DNA of 64,000 nucleotides. It comes from Prorocentrum cordatum. Taxonomy: Eukaryota > Sar > Dinophyceae > Prorocentrales > Prorocentraceae. Under the pieces are notes generated by a model. That model was not told the origin of the DNA and did not search any database. It saw nothing but the letters and a program-made list of their open reading frames with translations. Every line of letters begins with the position of its first letter. The stretch's first letter is position 1. This document shows positions 10,806 to 21,245 of the stretch, one piece after another. The stretch is from contig CAUYUJ010020678.1 of the NCBI GenBank assembly GCA_963575745.1, positions 36,854-100,853 of the forward strand. Direction: 5' to 3'. The position numbers and the translations under genes are program-made.

Positions 10806-11150
10806 GGCGTAGGGCCCAACCATATGCCGTTGTGAGTATTGCCGTTGTGGGTATCGCCTTCGGTGGGTCTCCTTCTGGGGCCACGAAGCGTGTGAAGGGT
10901 GTGCCGGAGTGGGGCGGGGACGCATGCGGGCGCAGCCATTGGGACTTTCGGTGGCACTGCATACGGGGCCGCGAAACGTGTGAGGGGTGTGCCGAAATTG
11001 GCGGGGGGAGACGCATGTGATCACAGCCAGTGGGGCCTTCGCTGGAGCTCACCATGGGGCCGCGAAACGCCGTAATGGGTGGCGCGGTACGCATGTGGTC
11101 ACAGCCACTGGGGCCTTGGGTGGAGCTCTTATGGGGCCACGAAGCGGTGT
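10806..11150 (-). repeat. ~80-bp tandem repeat family B, reverse array
   Basis: The reverse complement of this block matches 6.8-7.37 kb. It begins with TTGTGAGTATTGCCGTTGTG and GGTATCGCCTTCGGTGGGTC, which mirror 7310-7365, and continues as 3-4 units of the GGGGCCACGAAGCG...GTGTGCCGAA pattern. The two arrays make an inverted pair about 3.5 kb apart. Confidence 0.8.
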
Positions 11151-11274
11151 ACTCAGTGCGGAGTGCAGAGGCATGGATGGGAGGGGCGGGGAGGAGGGGC
11201 GAGGAGGAGGAACGCGCGCAAGGCGCTGTCTCTTCGAAACGAGGACCCAGCACCACAGGATGGCTGGGAAAGAT

Positions 11275-11459
11275 GGGCCTGTTTTCCACCACCACCATCA
11301 CCATAAGTTGGAGGGGGAGGGGGTCCTCCTCCTCCACCTCCTCCTCCTCCTGCTCCTCCTTCTCCTCCTCCTCCTCCTCCTCTTCGTCCTCCTCCCCCTC
11401 GTCCTCCACCTCCTTCCCCCCTCCAGCTTGTGGTGGTGGTGGTGGTGCAAAACGGGCCC
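11275..11459. repeat. foldback: 43-bp arms around a CTC triplet tract
   Basis: Positions 11275-11317 and 11417-11459 are inverted copies with about 5 mismatches in 43 bases, beginning GGGCCTGTTTTCCACCACC. The 99-base loop is mostly CTC/CTT triplets. A similar architecture occurs at 19318-19447. Confidence 0.8.
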
Positions 11460-11849
11460 ATCCGGGAACAGAACACCTTCGCCCCCCCCCCGGCGCCCCC
11501 CTCCCAAGGCCGCAGGGCGACCGCGCCGACCGGAGGCGCTCGCGCTCGCGCCGGGGCGAGGGGCGGCGAGGGGAGCGCCGGGACGGCGAGGCGGCCGGCA
11601 GGCGGGAGAGGCGGGCGCCGCGCCCGCGCCGCGCCCTCGCGCGCGGGGTGAGGGCGAGTGCGCGGGGGAGGGCGAGGGGGAGGAGTGGAGGGAGGCGATG
11701 GAGGGAGGGAGGGAGGGAGGCGAGGGAGGCGATGGAGGGATGGAGGGAGGGACGGACGGATGGACGGAGGAGGAGGATGGACGGATGAGGAGGATGGAGG
11801 GAGGAGGAGGATGCAGGAGGAAGGGAGGAAGGGAGAATGGGAGGAATGG
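11460..11849. other. GC-rich stretch grading into GGAGGGA repeats
   Basis: GC-rich sequence runs to about 11690, followed by loose GGAGGGAGGGA / GGATGGA repeats. No supported gene. Confidence 0.5.
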
Positions 11850-12335
11850 TCAAGCAATGCCAAGCAATGCCAAGCAAAGCAAATTACTGCTGAGCGATGC
11901 CATGCAATGCCAAGTAACGCCGAGCCATGCTAAACAACGCCAAGCGATGACAAGCGATGTCAAGCAATGCCAAGCAATGCAGAACAATGTCAAGCAAAGC
12001 AATGCGATGCAAAGCAATGGCACTCACAGTAAATCAATTCAACGACAAGCCATGCCAGGCAATGTCAGGCAATGCCCGACAATGCCAGGCAATGCGAAGC
12101 AATGCCAAGTACTGCAATCTAAGCAATGCCATGCAAGGCAAAGCAGTGGCAAGCAAAGCAAATCAATGTCAACCAAAGTCAAGGAAAGCCAAGCAATGCC
12201 AAGCAAAGCTGAGCGACGCCAAGCAATGTCAAGCAGTGCCAAGCAGTGCCACGAATTGCCTGGCAATGCCGATCAACGCCGAGCACTGCAACGCCAAGCA
12301 AAGCAGTGCACTGCCAAGGAATGCCGTCCGTTCTT
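11850..12335. repeat. 10-bp minisatellite (CAAGCAATGC)
   Basis: About 45 imperfect units of CAAGCAATGC / CAAGCAAAGC fill the block. Its open frames encode Asn-Ala-Lys-Gln-Cys-Gln type repeats and look protein-like only because the unit lacks stops in the + frames. Confidence 0.9.
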
Positions 12336-12835
12336 CTCTTTGCAGATCTCAGCGTCAGGGGCGGCCGCCGGGACCCAGCACGAGAGACTGCACCCCCCGG
12401 GAAGGGAGGGGTCGGGGCCCCTCGGGCCGCGGGCGGAACGGGGCGCGCCGCCGGAGGCCTGGGCGAAAGCCCCGAAGGACGCCATGCAGGGAGAGCGAGT
12501 GGAGGGGCTGACGAGCGGGGCGGGGCGGGGGGGGGCGGGCAGGGGAGCGGGGGAGGAGGGGGGTGGTCGACGGAGAATCAGGTGCATACGCATGAGCTTT
12601 CGCAGGTCCCCCCCTGGGTCCCTCCTCCTCCTGACTGACCGACTGACTCATTGGCATCGAGAAACGAAGTCTGTAGCCACCACCTCCTCCTCCTCCTCCT
12701 CCTCCTCCTCCTTGGGTCCTCCTTTCTTGACGTTGAGCGAGCTTTCATCTCAGGATAGTTGCATCAGCTCTGGGTCTTCCTCCTCCTCCTCCTCCTCCTC
12801 CTCCTCTCTGCCCTTGCACGCGCCCGCCCGCGAAG
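12336..12835. other. unique sequence with two CTC triplet tracts
   Basis: CTC/CCT triplet tracts lie at about 12680-12712 and 12777-12805. The rest is GC-rich without a recognised gene. Confidence 0.5.
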
Positions 12836-13158
12836 GCGGCCAGGAGCGACCAGAGGAGGTTGATTGTTTCGGCCCGCAGGCCAGAGGAGGATCCCGTGAT
12901 GCCCCGTCGCAGTTGTCGACTGAAGATGCGCTCGATCCGCGCGAGTCGATTCAGAGTTGTCTGTCGGTGTCGGGCCAACGTGTCGTCCATTTCTGAGGTC
13001 CTCGCGGATCTCTTGGAGTCGGCGCTGGGTCCTCCGGGCGGCGCCCTCCCGCGCCGCCCTTGGCGCGCTCCGCGCACCAGGAGTGGGAGCCCAGCGCCGA
13101 TCCAGGCAGTCCTCGCGGAGCTCGGGAGGTTTGCGTCGAGGCCGTCTCTCGAGGTGAC
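12836..13158 (-). pseudogene. possible coding fragment, unknown
   Basis: On the minus strand a frame carries a stretch of normal composition, TSEMDDTLARHRQTTLNRLA followed by IERIFSRQLRR and LRAETINLLWSLLAAF, compatible with a short helical or coiled-coil segment. It stands out from the repeat-derived peptides around it. No start, stop or domain is evident. On its 5' side the frame runs into the MITE at 13161-13344. It may be a relic of an exon or mobile-element ORF. Confidence 0.2.
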
Positions 13159-13160
13159 CC

Positions 13161-13344
13161 TACTCCAGATTTCGTAAGAAAGGGAGGGGGGTCTCATTTC
13201 GGGGGGGGGTCTCTTCCCGGCTATCTTGGAGGGCCTGGGGGGGTCTGGGGACGATGTTTTGGAGGGTTCTCCCACGGGGGAGGTCTGAAATGGCTTGTCT
13301 TGGAGGGTCCAGACCCCCTCCCTTTTATTACGAAATCTGGAGTA
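13161..13344. mobile_element. MITE-like element, copy 1 (184 bp)
   Basis: The element starts TACTCCAGATTTCGTAA and ends TTACGAAATCTGGAGTA, with complementarity continuing into AAGGGAGGGG/CCCCTCCCTTT, so the terminal inverted repeats are about 28-30 bp. The interior is GGAGGGTCT-rich with no ORF. TA at each outer edge could be a TA target duplication as in Tc1/mariner-type MITEs, which is inference. A near-identical copy lies 200 bases downstream. Confidence 0.8.
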
Positions 13345-13544
13345 ATCCTAGGGGGGCGCGACGATGGCCGCGCTGCGCGAATCGCGGCAAGAGTTGGCGG
13401 ATGCTGGGGAGGCGCCCGTCTCCAGGGCGGCGGCGCGAGGGCGCGAAGGCAACCGCGCGTCGCGCCTCGCGGGGCCCGATGCGCAGCGTTCGGCGACCTG
13501 GTTTTTCTTTCGTCCGGGTGACCGCGCCCACCCCTGTGTGTGTG
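13345..13544. other. unique spacer between the two MITE-like copies
   Basis: A 200-base GC-rich segment different from both flanking elements. No gene is recognised. Confidence 0.5.
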
Positions 13545-13727
13545 TACTCCAGATTTCGTAATAAAGGGAGGGGGGTCTCATTTCGGGGGGGGGTCTCTTC
13601 CAGGCTATCTTGGAGGGCCTGGGGGGGTCTGGGGACGATGTTTTGGAGGGTTCTCCCACGGGGGAGGTCTGAAATGGCTTGTCTTGGAGGGTCCAGACCC
13701 CCTCCCTTTATTACGAAATCTGGAGTA
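13545..13727. mobile_element. MITE-like element, copy 2 (183 bp)
   Basis: Same orientation and nearly the same sequence as copy 1. The differences I see are AAG/AAT after TTCGT, CCCGG/CCAGG in the interior, and one T fewer before the right terminal repeat. The high identity suggests recent activity or local duplication. Confidence 0.8.
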
Positions 13728-14086
13728 CCCTCTCTTACTTACCTTCTTTCTCCTCACCCGCTGCCCTCTCGGCCTAGGCGCTGACGCCACACATCGGTCC
13801 GCGACACCCCCTCCCCGTGGGAGGAGAAGGCATCCTCGTCTGCGTCCTGCGGATCGTTGGCAGGGCTGGCCCTCGGATCTCTCCCCGCACCCTCCCCCCT
13901 CCGGCGAGGGAGAAGTCCGCCGACCGGGAGGTCCGGGAGCGCGACCGCGCCTTCGTGCAGGACCGCCTGAAGCGGGCCCAGGAGCGCCGCCCCTCGTCGC
14001 GGGGGCCACGGTGGTGCGGAGCCCTTGGGGGGCGGCGCGCGGCAGCGCGCCCCCCTCGTTTGGGGCGCAGTTCCTGCGAGGTAGAC
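13728..14086. other. unique GC-rich sequence
   Basis: At about 13915-13990 one + frame reads REVRERDRAFVQDRLKRAQE, a helix-like charged peptide, but it lacks context. No gene is called. Confidence 0.35.
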
Positions 14087-14172
14087 CCGAGGCGGGAATG
14101 TATACATGACCACTGCCTGGAGGATCAATTGTCGGGGACCTCGACAGGCAGTGGATATGGATGTATTCGGGC
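14087..14172. repeat. small foldback around CACTGCCTG...CAGGCAGTG
   Basis: The left arm CGGGAATGTATACATGACCA plus CTGCCTG pairs imperfectly with the right arm CAGGCAGTGGATATGG plus ATGTATTCGGG. The central part TCGGGGACCTCGACAGGCAG also occurs in variant form at about 22258 inside the loop of the large inverted repeat. Confidence 0.6.
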
Positions 14173-14185
14173 ACCCAGGGGCCAA

Positions 14186-14191
14186 CATATA

Positions 14192-14222
<31 letters not shown>
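14186..14222. repeat. TA dinucleotide microsatellite
   Basis: A run of ATATATGTATATAT of 35-40 bases separates the foldback from the GTGCTGGTGGT array. Confidence 0.9.
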
Positions 14223-14935
14223 GGTGGTTGTGCTGGTTGTGCTGGTGGTTGTGCTGGTGGTCGTGCTGGTGGTTGTGCTGGTGGTCGTGCTTGCGGAGGT
14301 GCTGGTGGCCGTGCTGGTGGCTGGTCGTGCTGGTGGTCGTGCTGGTGGTTGTGCTGGTCGTCGTGCTGGTGGTTCTGCTGGTGGTCGTGCTGGTCGCTGG
14401 TAGTGGTTGTGCTGGTGGTTGTGCTGGTGGTCGTGCTGCTAGTTGTGCTGGTTGTCGTGCTGGTGGTTGGTGGTGCTGTCTGGTCGTGCTGGTGGTCGTG
14501 TTTGGTGGAGGTGCTGGTGGTCGTGCTGGTGGTCGTGCTGCTGGCTCGGTGCTGTTGGCTGGGCCTGCTGCTCTCCCTTGTGCTGGTGGTTGTGCTGCTT
14601 GTCGTGCTGGTGGTCGTGCTTGTGGTTGTGCTCGTGGCTGGTCGTGCTGATGGAGGTGCTGGTGCTCGTGCTGGTGGTCGTGCTGGTGGTCGTGCTGGTG
14701 GTTGTGCTGGAGGTCGTGCTGGTGGAGGTGCTGGTGGCCGTGCTGGTGCCTGGTCGTGCTCGTGGTCGTGCTGGTGGTTGTGCTGGTCGTCGTGCTGGTG
14801 GTTCTGCTGATGGTCGTGCTGGTGGTTGGTAGTGCTGGAGGTGCTGGTGGTCGTGTTGGTGGTCGTGCTGGTTCTTGTGCTGGTGGTCGTGCTGGTTGCT
14901 GCCCGTGCTGGCGGTCATGCTGGTGGTCGTGCTGG
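14223..14935. repeat. GTGCTGGTGGTC minisatellite
   Basis: About 700 bases of 12- and 15-base units (GTGCTGGTGGTT, GTGCTGGTGGTCGTG). Open in every frame, coding for Val-Leu, Cys-Trp or His-Gln type repeats. Not regarded as a gene. Confidence 0.9.
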
Positions 14936-17221
14936 CCCCCCGCTCCTTCCCTGCGCCCCCCTCCCCTTGCACTCGTGCTCCCCCCACTCTGAACCTCCAC
15001 AAGCGCCCTCCGCCGTGCTCCCCCCGCCCTCCCCGGGCCCCCCTCCCCTTATTCCTTCCGTGCGCCCCCTCCCCCGCTCCTCCCCTCCGCGCCTCTCCCG
15101 CCCCCGTGCTCCCCCCACCCACCCCCGGCCCCCGCGCCCTCTCCCCCGTGCTTCTCCCGCGTTCCCCGAGCCCCCCTTCTCTTATTCCGACCGTGCGCCC
15201 CCCCTGCCTGCTCCTCCCCTGCGCCCCCCTCTCCTTGCCCCTGAGCTCCCCCCACCCTCCCCACGCCCCCGCGCCTTCTCCTCCGTGTTCCCCCCCCGCT
15301 TTCCCAGGGCCCCCCTGCCCATATTCCGACCGTGCGCCCACCCGTCGCTTCTCCCCTGCGCCCCTCTCTCCTTGCCCCCGTGCTCCCTCCACGCTCCCCG
15401 GCCCCCGCGTTTTCTCCTCCGTGCTCCCCCCCGCTCTCCCCGGGCCCCCCCCACTCCTTATTCCGACCGTGCGCCCCCCCCCTCCTCCCCCCGCTCTCCC
15501 CTGCGCCCTCCCTCCTCTTGCCCCGTCCTCCTCCGACCCTCCCCGCGCCCCCGCGCCCCTCTCCCCCGTGCTTCCCCCGCCGTCCCCGGGCCCCCCTCCC
15601 CTTATTCCGACCGTGCGCCCCCCCGCCGCTCCTCCCTTGCGCCCCTCTCTCCTTGCCCCCGTGCTCCCCCACCTCCCCGGCCCCCGCGCCTTCTCCTCCG
15701 TGCTCCCCCCCGCTCTCCCCGGCCCCCCTGCCTTATTCCGACCGTGCGCCCCCCGCCGCTCCTCCCCTGCGCCCCTCTCTCCTTGCCCCCATGCTCCCTC
15801 CACGCTCCCCGGCCCCCGCGCCTTCTCCTCCGTGCTCCCCCCGCCGTCCCCGAGCCCCCCCCCACTCCTTATTCCGACCGTGCGCCCCCCCCTCCTCCCC
15901 CCGCTCTCCCCTGCGCCTCCCTCCTCTTGCCCAAGTCCTCCTCCCACCCTCCCCGCGCCCCCGCGCCCCTCTCCCCCGTGCTTCCCCCGCTCTCCCCGGG
16001 CCCCCCTCCCTGTATTCCGACCGTGCGCCCCCCCGCCGCTCCTCCCCTGCGCCCCTCTCTCCTTGCCCCGGTGCTCCCTCCACGCTCCCCGGCCCCCGCG
16101 CCTTCTCTTCCGTCGTGCTCCCCCCGCCGTCCCCGAGCCCCCCCCACTCCTTATTCCGACCGTGCGCCCCCCCCCCCCTCCTCCCCAGCTCTCCCCTGCG
16201 CTTCCCTCCTCTTGCCCCCGTCCTCCTCGCACCCTCCCCGCGCCCCCGCGCCCTTCTCCCCCGTGCTTCCCCCGCCGTCCCCGGGCCCCCCTCCCCTTAT
16301 TCCAACCGTGCACCTGCCCCCCTGCTCCTCCCATTCGCCCCGCTCCCTTCGCCCCGTGCTCCCCCCACGCTCCCCGAGCTTCCGCGCCTTCTCCCCCGCG
16401 CTCCACCCGCCTTTCCCGAGCCCCCCTCCCCTTATTCCGACCGTGCGCCCCTCCTCTCCCGCTCCTCCCCTGCGCCCCTCTCCCCTTGCACCCGTGCTCC
16501 CCCCACGCTCCCCGCTCCCCGGACTCCCGCGCCTGCTCCTCCGTGCTCCCACCGCCCTCCCCGGGCCCCCCTCCCCTTATTCCGACCGTGCGCCCTCCCC
16601 CCGCTCCTCCCTTCCACGCTCCCACCGTCCTCCCCGGGCCCCCCTCCCTTCTTCCGACCGTGCGCCCTCCCCCCGCTCCTCCCCTGCGCCTCCCTCCTCT
16701 TGCCTCCGTGCCCCCCGCCTTCCCCGGGCCCCCCTGGCCTGATTCCGACCGTGCGCCCTCCCCCCGCTCCTCCCCTGCGCCCCTCTGCCGTTGCCCCCGT
16801 GCTCCCTCCATTCTCCCGGGCCTCCGCGCCTTCTCCCCCGTGCTTCCACCGCCCTCCCCGGGCCCCCTTATTCCGACCGTGCGCCTCCCCCCGCTCCTCC
16901 CCTGCACCCCATCTCCTCTTGCCTCCGTGCCCCCCGTCTGCCCGGATGCCCCTTCCCCTTATTCCGACCGTGCGCCCTCCCCCCGCCCCTCCCCTGCGCC
17001 CTTCTCCCGATGCCTCCATGCTCCCCCCACGCCCCCCGGGCTCCCCCGCCCTGTCCCCCGTGCTCCCCCCGCCGTCCCCGGGCCCCCCTCCCCTTATTCC
17101 GACCGTGCGGCCCTCTCCACCGCCTTCCCTGCGCTCGTCTCCTCTTGCCCCCGTGCGCTCCCCGGGCCCCCGCGCCTTCTCCTCCGTGCTCCCCCCGCCG
17201 TCCCCGAACCCCCCTCCCCTC
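14936..17221. repeat. C-rich satellite, ~145-bp unit with TTATTCCGACCGTGCGCC
   Basis: The block contains about 15 imperfect units of roughly 130-165 bases. Each holds the anchor CCTTATTCCGACCGTGCGCC followed by C-rich sub-motifs (GCTCCTCCCCTGCGCCC, CCCCGTGCTCCCCCC, GCCTTCTCCTCCGTGCT). Several frames are open for more than 600 codons on each strand, giving Pro/Ser/Arg- or Gly/Arg/Glu-rich peptides. These follow from stop-free units, so I reject coding. Confidence 0.9.
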
Positions 17222-17574
17222 ATTATCATACCCATCGGTGTGATCTCGCACTGTATTATTTCGACCGACCGTGCCTGGCATGTGTTGGACGCGCCCTGGA
17301 TGTGCGAAGAGATGTGTCCTTGTGAACGCCGGGGTGTGTCCTGTCTCTGTTTGCCGGAATGTGTGCCTGGAATTTGCTCGGCGTGCCCTGGGATGAGCGA
17401 AGACATGTGTCCGGGAATGTGAACGCCGGGGTGTGTCCTCTCTCCGTCTGCTGGCCTGCGTGCTGGGATGTCTGCTGTCTGCGCGCTGCTCCGACCATCT
17501 GTGTTGGCATGCGTGTCGACATGTCAAAGGCTGTCCCCGTCCCATCGCCTTTTTGCCCTCTTTCCACGAGCCAC
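17222..17574. repeat. satellite boundary block, copy 1 (GGTGTGATCTCGCA)
   Basis: The segment beginning TATCATACCCATCGGTGTGA and TCTCGCACTGTATTATTTCG interrupts the satellite and continues with TGTGTGCTGG-like words. A homologous block appears at 18513-18712. Confidence 0.7.
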
Positions 17575-18512
17575 CCACAGCGGCTTCTTCCGACCGACCG
17601 CGCCCCCGCCCCCCTGTCTTCCGTGCCCCCCCCGCGGCTTATTCCGACCGACCGTGCCCCCTCCCCTCTCCCTGTCCCGTGCCCCTATTCTTGTCTTATT
17701 CCGACCGACCGTGCCCCCCTCCTCTCCCTGTCCTCCGCCCCCCTTCCCGTCCCCATTTCCCTTTCCCTCGCCTCACCTGGCTTCTTCCGACCGACCGTGC
17801 CCCCTCCTCTTTCCCTGTCCAGTGCCTTTTCCCCGTCCCGTGGCCCTTTTGCATCCCTGTCCCGTTCCCCGACCGTGTTCCCCTTGTCTTATTCCGACCG
17901 ACTGTGACTCCCCCTCCTCTCCCTGTCTTCCGCTTCCCCCCCTCTCCATTTCCCTCCCCCCTCGCCCCCCTGTCCTATTCCGACCGACCGTGCCCCCTCC
18001 CCTCCCCCCCCTCCCCTTCCGTCCCCCGCCCCTCCGTCCTTGTCCCCCCCCTGTGCCCCCCTCCTCCCCTCCCTGCCCCCTTGCCTCCCCCTAGTTCCCC
18101 TTTTCCTTGTTCCGACCGACCGTGCTCCCCCCCCCCTCTCCCTGTCCCCTGCCCCGCCCTCGCTTATTGCGACCGGCCGTGCCACTCTCCTCTCCCTGTC
18201 CTTTGCCCCCATCCCCCTCCCCATTTCCCTCCCCCTCGCCCCTCCTAGCCTATTCCGACCGACCTTGCCCCCTCCCCTCTCCCTGTCCCGTGCCCTGTCC
18301 CCGTCCCGTAGCCTTTGTCCTCTATCCAGGAGCGCCCCCCCCTGGTTTATTCCGACCGACCGTGCCCCCGCCCCCCTGGCCTATTCCAACCGATCCTGCC
18401 CCCAACCCTGTGCCCGTCCCGTGCCCCACCTCCGACCGACCGTGCCCCCCTCCCATCTCCCTGCCCTCCGCCCGTGACCTCCCCTCGCCCTCCTTCCTCG
18501 CACTCCTTTTCC
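17575..18512. repeat. C-rich satellite, ~60-bp unit with TTATTCCGACCGACCGTGCCCC
   Basis: About 14 units of 50-75 bases are anchored by TTATTCCGACCGACCGTGCC, a shorter relative of the preceding satellite in which CCGACCG is extended to CCGACCGACCG. The remaining part of each unit is CCCTCTCCCTGTCC-rich. Confidence 0.85.
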
Positions 18513-18712
18513 TTATTCTCATACCTGCTGGTGTGATCTCGCATTGCATTACTTCGACCGGCCGGCCCTGCCTGGGATGTGTGCTGGACTGGGATGTGTG
18601 CTTGGACGTGTGCTGGGACGTATGCTGCCTTCGTGTGCTGGGATGCGTGCAGGGCTGTGTGCTGCCTCCGTGTGCTGGGATACGTGCCGGCACGTGTGCT
18701 CTTCATGCCCTC
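18513..18712. repeat. satellite boundary block, copy 2
   Basis: Matches 17222-17400 in order: CATACCTGCTGGTGTGATCT, CGCATTGCATTACTTCGACC, then GGGATGTGTGCTGG units. It splits the satellite into a higher-order structure of about 1.3 kb. Confidence 0.7.
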
Positions 18713-19080
18713 CCGTCGCCCTGCCCGCCCCCCGCACCCCTCCGCCCCGTGGCCCCCGTCTGCGAATTTCGACCGACCGACCGTGCCCCCCGTCTGCCCG
18801 ACCGTGCCCGCCCGTCCCCCTGCCCCCCCCTTGTACCCTTCCGCCCAGTGGCCCCGTCTGCGAATTTCGACCGACCGACCGTGCCCCCGGTCTGCCCGAC
18901 CGTGCCATCCCGTCCCCCTGCCCCCCCTCCCCCCGCACCCCTCCGCCCGGTGGCCCCCGTCTGCTTATTCCGACCGACCCACTGTGCCCCCCCGTCAGCC
19001 CGAGCGTGCCCTCCCGTCCCCCTGCCCCCCTTCCCCCTGTGGCCTCCCGTCTGCCTATTCCGACCGACGGACCATGCCCC
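18713..19080. repeat. C-rich satellite, third block (TTTCGACCGACCGACCGTGCCCC)
   Basis: Four to five units of 90-110 bases carry the same anchor with three GACC repeats, each followed by GTCTGCCCGACCGTGCC and CCGCACCCCTCCGCCCG. Confidence 0.8.
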
Positions 19081-19317
19081 CCCCCACCACCTCTGGCCCG
19101 TTGGCGTCCCATCTGCGCCCGAAGTTGTATGATCCTTGGCGCGCGTGCCTCTCGTCTGTGTGTCCCCGGGCCCCCTCGCAATCCTGACCCCTCCGCCACG
19201 GGGGCTGCCAGCTTCGGCCTAAACTCTTGGGCGCCGCAGGGCCTTGCATCCTCCTCGCGCATCCTCGTGTGACGATCTGGTCGCCCTGTGCTCGTTCTGA
19301 GCACAGCTCTCCTACGG
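19081..19317. other. no recognised feature
   Basis: Unique sequence between the satellite and a foldback element. Confidence 0.4.
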
Positions 19318-19447
19318 GGCCCAAACATGTACACCACCACCACCTCCCTCACCCTCTCCCTCTCCCAGGAAGGTGGAGTAGGAAGAAGAGGGCAGAGGAG
19401 GGAGGAGGACTCGACGTGGTGGTGGTGTATATATTCTTGGGACCCGC
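19318..19447. repeat. foldback around pyrimidine/purine tract (CACCACCACCAC arms)
   Basis: Left arm GGGCCCAAACATGTACACCA plus CCACCAC pairs with right arm GTGGTGGTGGTGTATATATT plus CTTGGGACCC. The inner parts (CCTCCCTCACCCTC and GAGGGAGGAGG) also pair loosely. It resembles the foldback at 11.3 kb in having CACCACCAC arms. Confidence 0.65.
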
Positions 19448-20459
19448 ACCTCCTCTCTCCCCCGACAGCGTCTCGGCCTTGTCGCAGAGCACCCACGGTC
19501 CGCTTCGTGCGCGCCGCTTTTCAGCGCGGCAGCTTGGGTCGTTCCCGGCAGCGCTCTCGCCTCGGCGCCTGCCCTCGCTCCTGGCTCGGCCGCGTGTCTC
19601 CCCGCTCAGGTTTCTCCCCCTCCCTCCTCCTTCTTCCGTCTCCTCCCCTTGCCTCCTCCTCTTTTCTCCTCCTCCTCCTCCTCCTCCTCCTTCTCATTAT
19701 CCTTTTCCTCTTCTCCCTTCCTCCTCCTCCTCCTCCTCCTCCTCCTCCTCCTCCTCCTCCTCCTCCTCCTCCTCCTCCCCCCTCCCTCCTCCTCCTGCCT
19801 CCTTTTCCTTCCCCACAGTTCTCCCCTCTCCCCTGACAACAACGTGCTGTTTTCGATTCGGCCCCTCGCGCGTATCGTTTTGTTGCACAGGATGCCAGAA
19901 GGTTTCTCGACAAGTGTCATTTGTTCTTCAACGTGATACTTCGGCTGTAGCGCGGGCTTGATTTCAGCCTCCGTGCATTGCTCCAGTCGATCATATTTTC
20001 GCTCTTGCCCCAGCGCGGGTCATATATGTCAGAATCCGATTGCTTCGTCGTTGTGGCCCCCTTCTCCCTCCTCCGCCTCCCCAGGCTCCTGCTCCTCCTC
20101 CTCCTCCTCCGCCTCGTCCCTTTCCAATGTACCCGCTCCTCTCGCCGCTCCCCCATTGCAGCACAGCAAACGCTCGGTCAAGGTGTCTGCCATTCTGGGC
20201 AGGTGCACTCTGGGACGCCCCGCTCGGCTTGCAGAGGAGGACTCGGCGCAGCGAAGAGAGACCAGGCCGGCACGAGGGTCAAGACCAGCCGCAGCTCTGG
20301 AGTGGTACCCTTCTGTTTTTCGTGCTCGGACCCTCCACCTCGGGGAATGTTCGTCGTTCCAGGCACAGTCTGCCCTGATTAGCAGGTCGTCCCTACCAAA
20401 TCAAGGGTAGGTCGTCCATCGATAAGTGGGTGTACCTCCTGCACTCCTGTCGGCGGCGA
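19448..20459. other. unique sequence with CTC triplet tract
   Basis: A nearly pure CTC tract lies at about 19665-19795. The flanks are unique and without a recognised gene; the remaining open frames are tract-derived. Confidence 0.5.
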
Positions 20460-20650
20460 GCCCGGGGGGAAGTGAGAAGGGGCGGGCCTTCTCAGAAGGC
20501 TCGGAAGTCCCCCCGGCTTTCTGAGAAGTTCTCGAAGCCTTTTCCGGAGACACAGCGCTCTTCTCAGAAGGCGCGCGGGGGCTTCTGAGAAGCCCCGCCG
20601 CCGTCTGAGAAGGCCTTCTCCCCTTCTCGTCTCCCCCCCCCCTCGCTCGC
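20460..20650. repeat. CTTCTCAGAAGG short repeat cluster
   Basis: About eight copies of TTCTGAGAAG or TTCTCAGAAGG, themselves palindromic, are spaced 15-30 bases apart. Confidence 0.65.
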
Positions 20651-20865
20651 CGCCGATCCCATGGCAGTGTGGCCCTCGGCGGGGCCCCGTGGCCTCTCGC
20701 GTGCCCTGACCCAGCCAAGGCCGGCGGCCCCTCCGCGGGGCCTCGGGCCCTCGGCGCGGGGGCCGGCGCTCTCTGCCCCCGCGCCCGTGGTCGTGCCTCG
20801 GCCGCAGGCGGGGGGGGGCGGGAGGGCGGGTTCGGGGTGCTCGTGCGGCGCAGTTCGCCACCCAC

Positions 20866-21021
20866 CAAACCACCCCAACCCAACCCGAAGAACTCAATTT
20901 GCCCTCCATTTCCAGTTGGGGGGTGGGTCGGGGAACATGGAAAAAACACACATGAAGTCTGCCCCCCCCCCCCCCCAACCGGAAATTCGGGTCTTCGGGT
21001 TGGGTTGGGGTGGTCTGGTAG
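20866..21021. repeat. foldback with CCACCCCAACCCAACCCGAAGA arms
   Basis: Left arm AAACCACCCCAACCCAACCC plus GAAGAACTCAATTT (20866-20902) pairs with the right arm at about 20984-21021 (reverse complement GACCACCCCAACCCAACCCG plus AAGACCCGAATTT). The loop holds a TTTCCAGTTGGGGGG stretch and a C15 run. Confidence 0.65.
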
Positions 21022-21031
21022 GTAGTTAGCA

Positions 21032-21245
21032 ATGGTGGCGGAGGGGAGCGTGCGCGCGTGAGTCTCTTCCAGGGCGAGCCATGCGCGAACTAAGCGGCGT
21101 GGTCCGTGATCGGCGGGGGGTGGGAAGGGAGGTCTTGGGACGCTCGTGCGGCGCAGTGGTGGCGGGGGGAATCGTGGACGCGTGAGCTGTTGTCCAGGGC
21201 GAACAGTGAGTGGCGAGCAGGGCGCGAGCTAAGCGGTGTTTTTGG
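21032..21245. repeat. imperfect tandem duplication, ~130-bp spacing
   Basis: GTGGCGGAGGGGAGCGTGCG...CAGGGCGAGC...GCGAACTAAGCGGCGT is repeated as GTGGCGGGGGGAATCGTGGA...CAGGGCGAAC...GCGAGCTAAGCGGTGT. Confidence 0.55.

Noticed and set aside
10987-12996. 669-codon + strand frame
   Set aside because: It strings together a foldback, CTC tract, GC-rich DNA and a 10-bp minisatellite; composition changes at each repeat boundary.
14936-17221. Open frames of 600-820 codons on both strands giving Pro/Ser-rich and Gly/Arg-rich proteins
   Set aside because: They follow exactly from stop-free satellite units, are open in several frames at once, and contain no non-repetitive domain.
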